From: Candidatus Margulisiibacteriota bacterium
Lineage (GTDB): Bacteria > Margulisbacteria > WOR-1 > O2-12-FULL-45-9 > XYB2-FULL-48-7
Assembly: GCA_028717325.1 (NCBI GenBank)
Contig: JAQUOB010000060.1
Span: 1 to 7,173 of the forward strand
Length of the DNA stretch: 7,173 nucleotides
Direction of reading: 5' to 3'
This document shows positions 6,439-7,173 of the stretch, in pieces (position 1 is the first letter of the stretch; each line of letters opens with the position of its first letter). A program made the position numbers and the translations under genes. Below the pieces are notes generated by a model that saw only the letters and a list, made by a program, of their open reading frames with translations, had not been told where the DNA came from and searched no databases.

Positions 6439-7173
6439 GTTGATAAGTACCTCTCACCGGTATCAGGTAATAAAACGACAATGTTCTTGCCGGCCGCTTC
6501 CGGTCTCCTGGCCACTTCCAACGCCGCCCAGGCGGCGGCTCCGCTGGAAATGCCGACCAGTATCCCCTCTTCCTTGGCCAGCCTTCTTGCCGTATCTCCT
6601 GCATTCTCCGATGAGACAGTAATTATTTCATCAATTATCGTTTTATTCAAGACCTCCGGCACGAACCCCGCGCCGATCCCCTGGATTTTATGCGGGCCGG
6701 GCTTGCCGCCGGATAGTACCGGCGAATCCGACGGTTCGATCGCGATTATTTTAATGCTTGGGTTCTTTTTTTTCAGGAATTCGCCGATTCCGGTTATAGT
6801 GCCGCCGGTACCGACACCGGCAATGAAGAAGTCCACTTTCCCATCGGTATCGCTCCAGATCTCCGGCCCCGTTGTTTTCCGGTGGATTTCCGGGTTGGCC
6901 GGATTATTGAATTGCTGGGGGACAAAACTATTCGGGGTTTCCCTGGCCAGTTCCGCCGCCTTGTCCACCGCCCCTTTCATTCCTTTCGGCCCTTCGGTCA
7001 ACACCACCTCGGCACCCAGAATTTTCAGCAGCTGCCGCCGCTCCATGCTCATGGTCTCCGGCATGGTCAGGACCAGCCGATAGCCGCGCGAGGCGCAGAC
7101 AAACGCCAGGGCGATGCCGGTGTTGCCGCTGGTCGGCTCGATGATCACCGTTCCTTTTTTGATGAGGCCGGCT
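6417..7173 (-). CDS. cysK: Cysteine synthase, first copy (5' partial at window edge)
   Basis: A PLP-dependent O-acetylserine sulfhydrylase-family enzyme. The frame is open to the right edge (first whole codon at 7172), and 251 residues are visible. By comparison with the complete copy at 362-1285, about 58 N-terminal residues are missing, including the PLP lysine, so the GTG at 7148 is an internal codon and not a start. Visible motifs are EPTSGNTGI, PQQFNNPANPEIHRKTTGPE, GVGTGGTITG, HKIQGIGAGFVP and GISSGAAA, ending ERYLSTWLF close to the family's usual C-terminus. It overlaps metX by 22 bases, so it is in the cysteine/methionine block. The sequence is intact, with no frameshift, so it is probably functional. 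The two copies differ in the segment after QQFxNPANPE (SDTDGK here, EALGED there). O-phosphoserine sulfhydrylase or cystathionine beta-synthase activity cannot be excluded. Confidence 0.92.
   Translation of the reverse strand, partial: AGLIKKGTVIIEPTSGNTGIALAFVCASRGYRLVLTMPETMSMERRQLLKILGAEVVLTEGPKGMKGAVDKAAELARETPNSFVPQQFNNPANPEIHRKTTGPEIWSDTDGKVDFFIAGVGTGGTITGIGEFLKKKNPSIKIIAIEPSDSPVLSGGKPGPHKIQGIGAGFVPEVLNKTIIDEIITVSSENAGDTARRLAKEEGILVGISSGAAAWAALEVARRPEAAGKNIVVLLPDTGERYLSTWLFQEP

Noticed and set aside
7146..7148. GTG at 7148 as the start of the right-hand cysteine synthase
   Set aside because: The frame continues to the window edge with conserved CysK residues (GLIKKGT) before it, and a start here would omit the PLP lysine.
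1..7173. Mobile elements, CRISPR arrays, tRNA or rRNA genes, phage or defence genes
   Set aside because: No terminal inverted repeats, transposase-like frames, spaced direct repeats or RNA gene signatures were seen, and almost every base is assigned to metabolic genes.

Overview
The window is a nearly gap-free stretch of sulfur assimilation genes, all on the minus strand, so transcription runs from high to low coordinates. In that order it holds: a cysteine synthase cut by the right edge; metX (homoserine O-acyltransferase); metW (SAM-binding partner of MetX); a 156-base AT-rich gap; cysH (4Fe-4S APS/PAPS reductase); a PiT-family permease of the CysP sulfate type; a 518-residue siroheme sulfite reductase carrying two Fe-S/siroheme motif sets and a two-cluster ferredoxin insert; a second, complete cysteine synthase; and the start of a secreted, probably beta-barrel protein that runs off the left edge.

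The genes form two tight blocks. Block 1 (7173-4716) joins cysteine and methionine synthesis, with gene overlaps of 22 bases (cysK/metX) and 11 bases (metX/metW). Block 2 (4559-362) is the reduction route: sulfate uptake, APS/PAPS to sulfite, sulfite to sulfide, then sulfide into cysteine. Its gaps are 12 and 17 bases, followed by a 4-base ATGA overlap. The gap at 4560-4715 is the only place with room for a promoter. Sulfate activation genes (sat, or cysD/cysN/cysC) and the sulfhydrylase that would use the MetX product (metY or metB) are not in the window.

The host is a bacterium with strong Shine-Dalgarno sites and some TTG starts. The export signal followed by beta-strand-like sequence at the left edge suggests an outer membrane. 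The ferredoxin-bearing sulfite reductase and a 4Fe-4S CysH with an unusual tail suggest an anaerobe or microaerophile. I cannot name the taxon; an uncultivated diderm lineage (for example Margulisbacteria/Saganbacteria or Omnitrophota-like) is only a guess.

Most of the window is recognisable metabolism. The items most worth a second look are the two-siroheme-motif sulfite reductase fused to a ferredoxin and the TTG-started exported protein at the left edge. I see no mobile element, CRISPR array, tRNA, rRNA or convincing intrinsic terminator.
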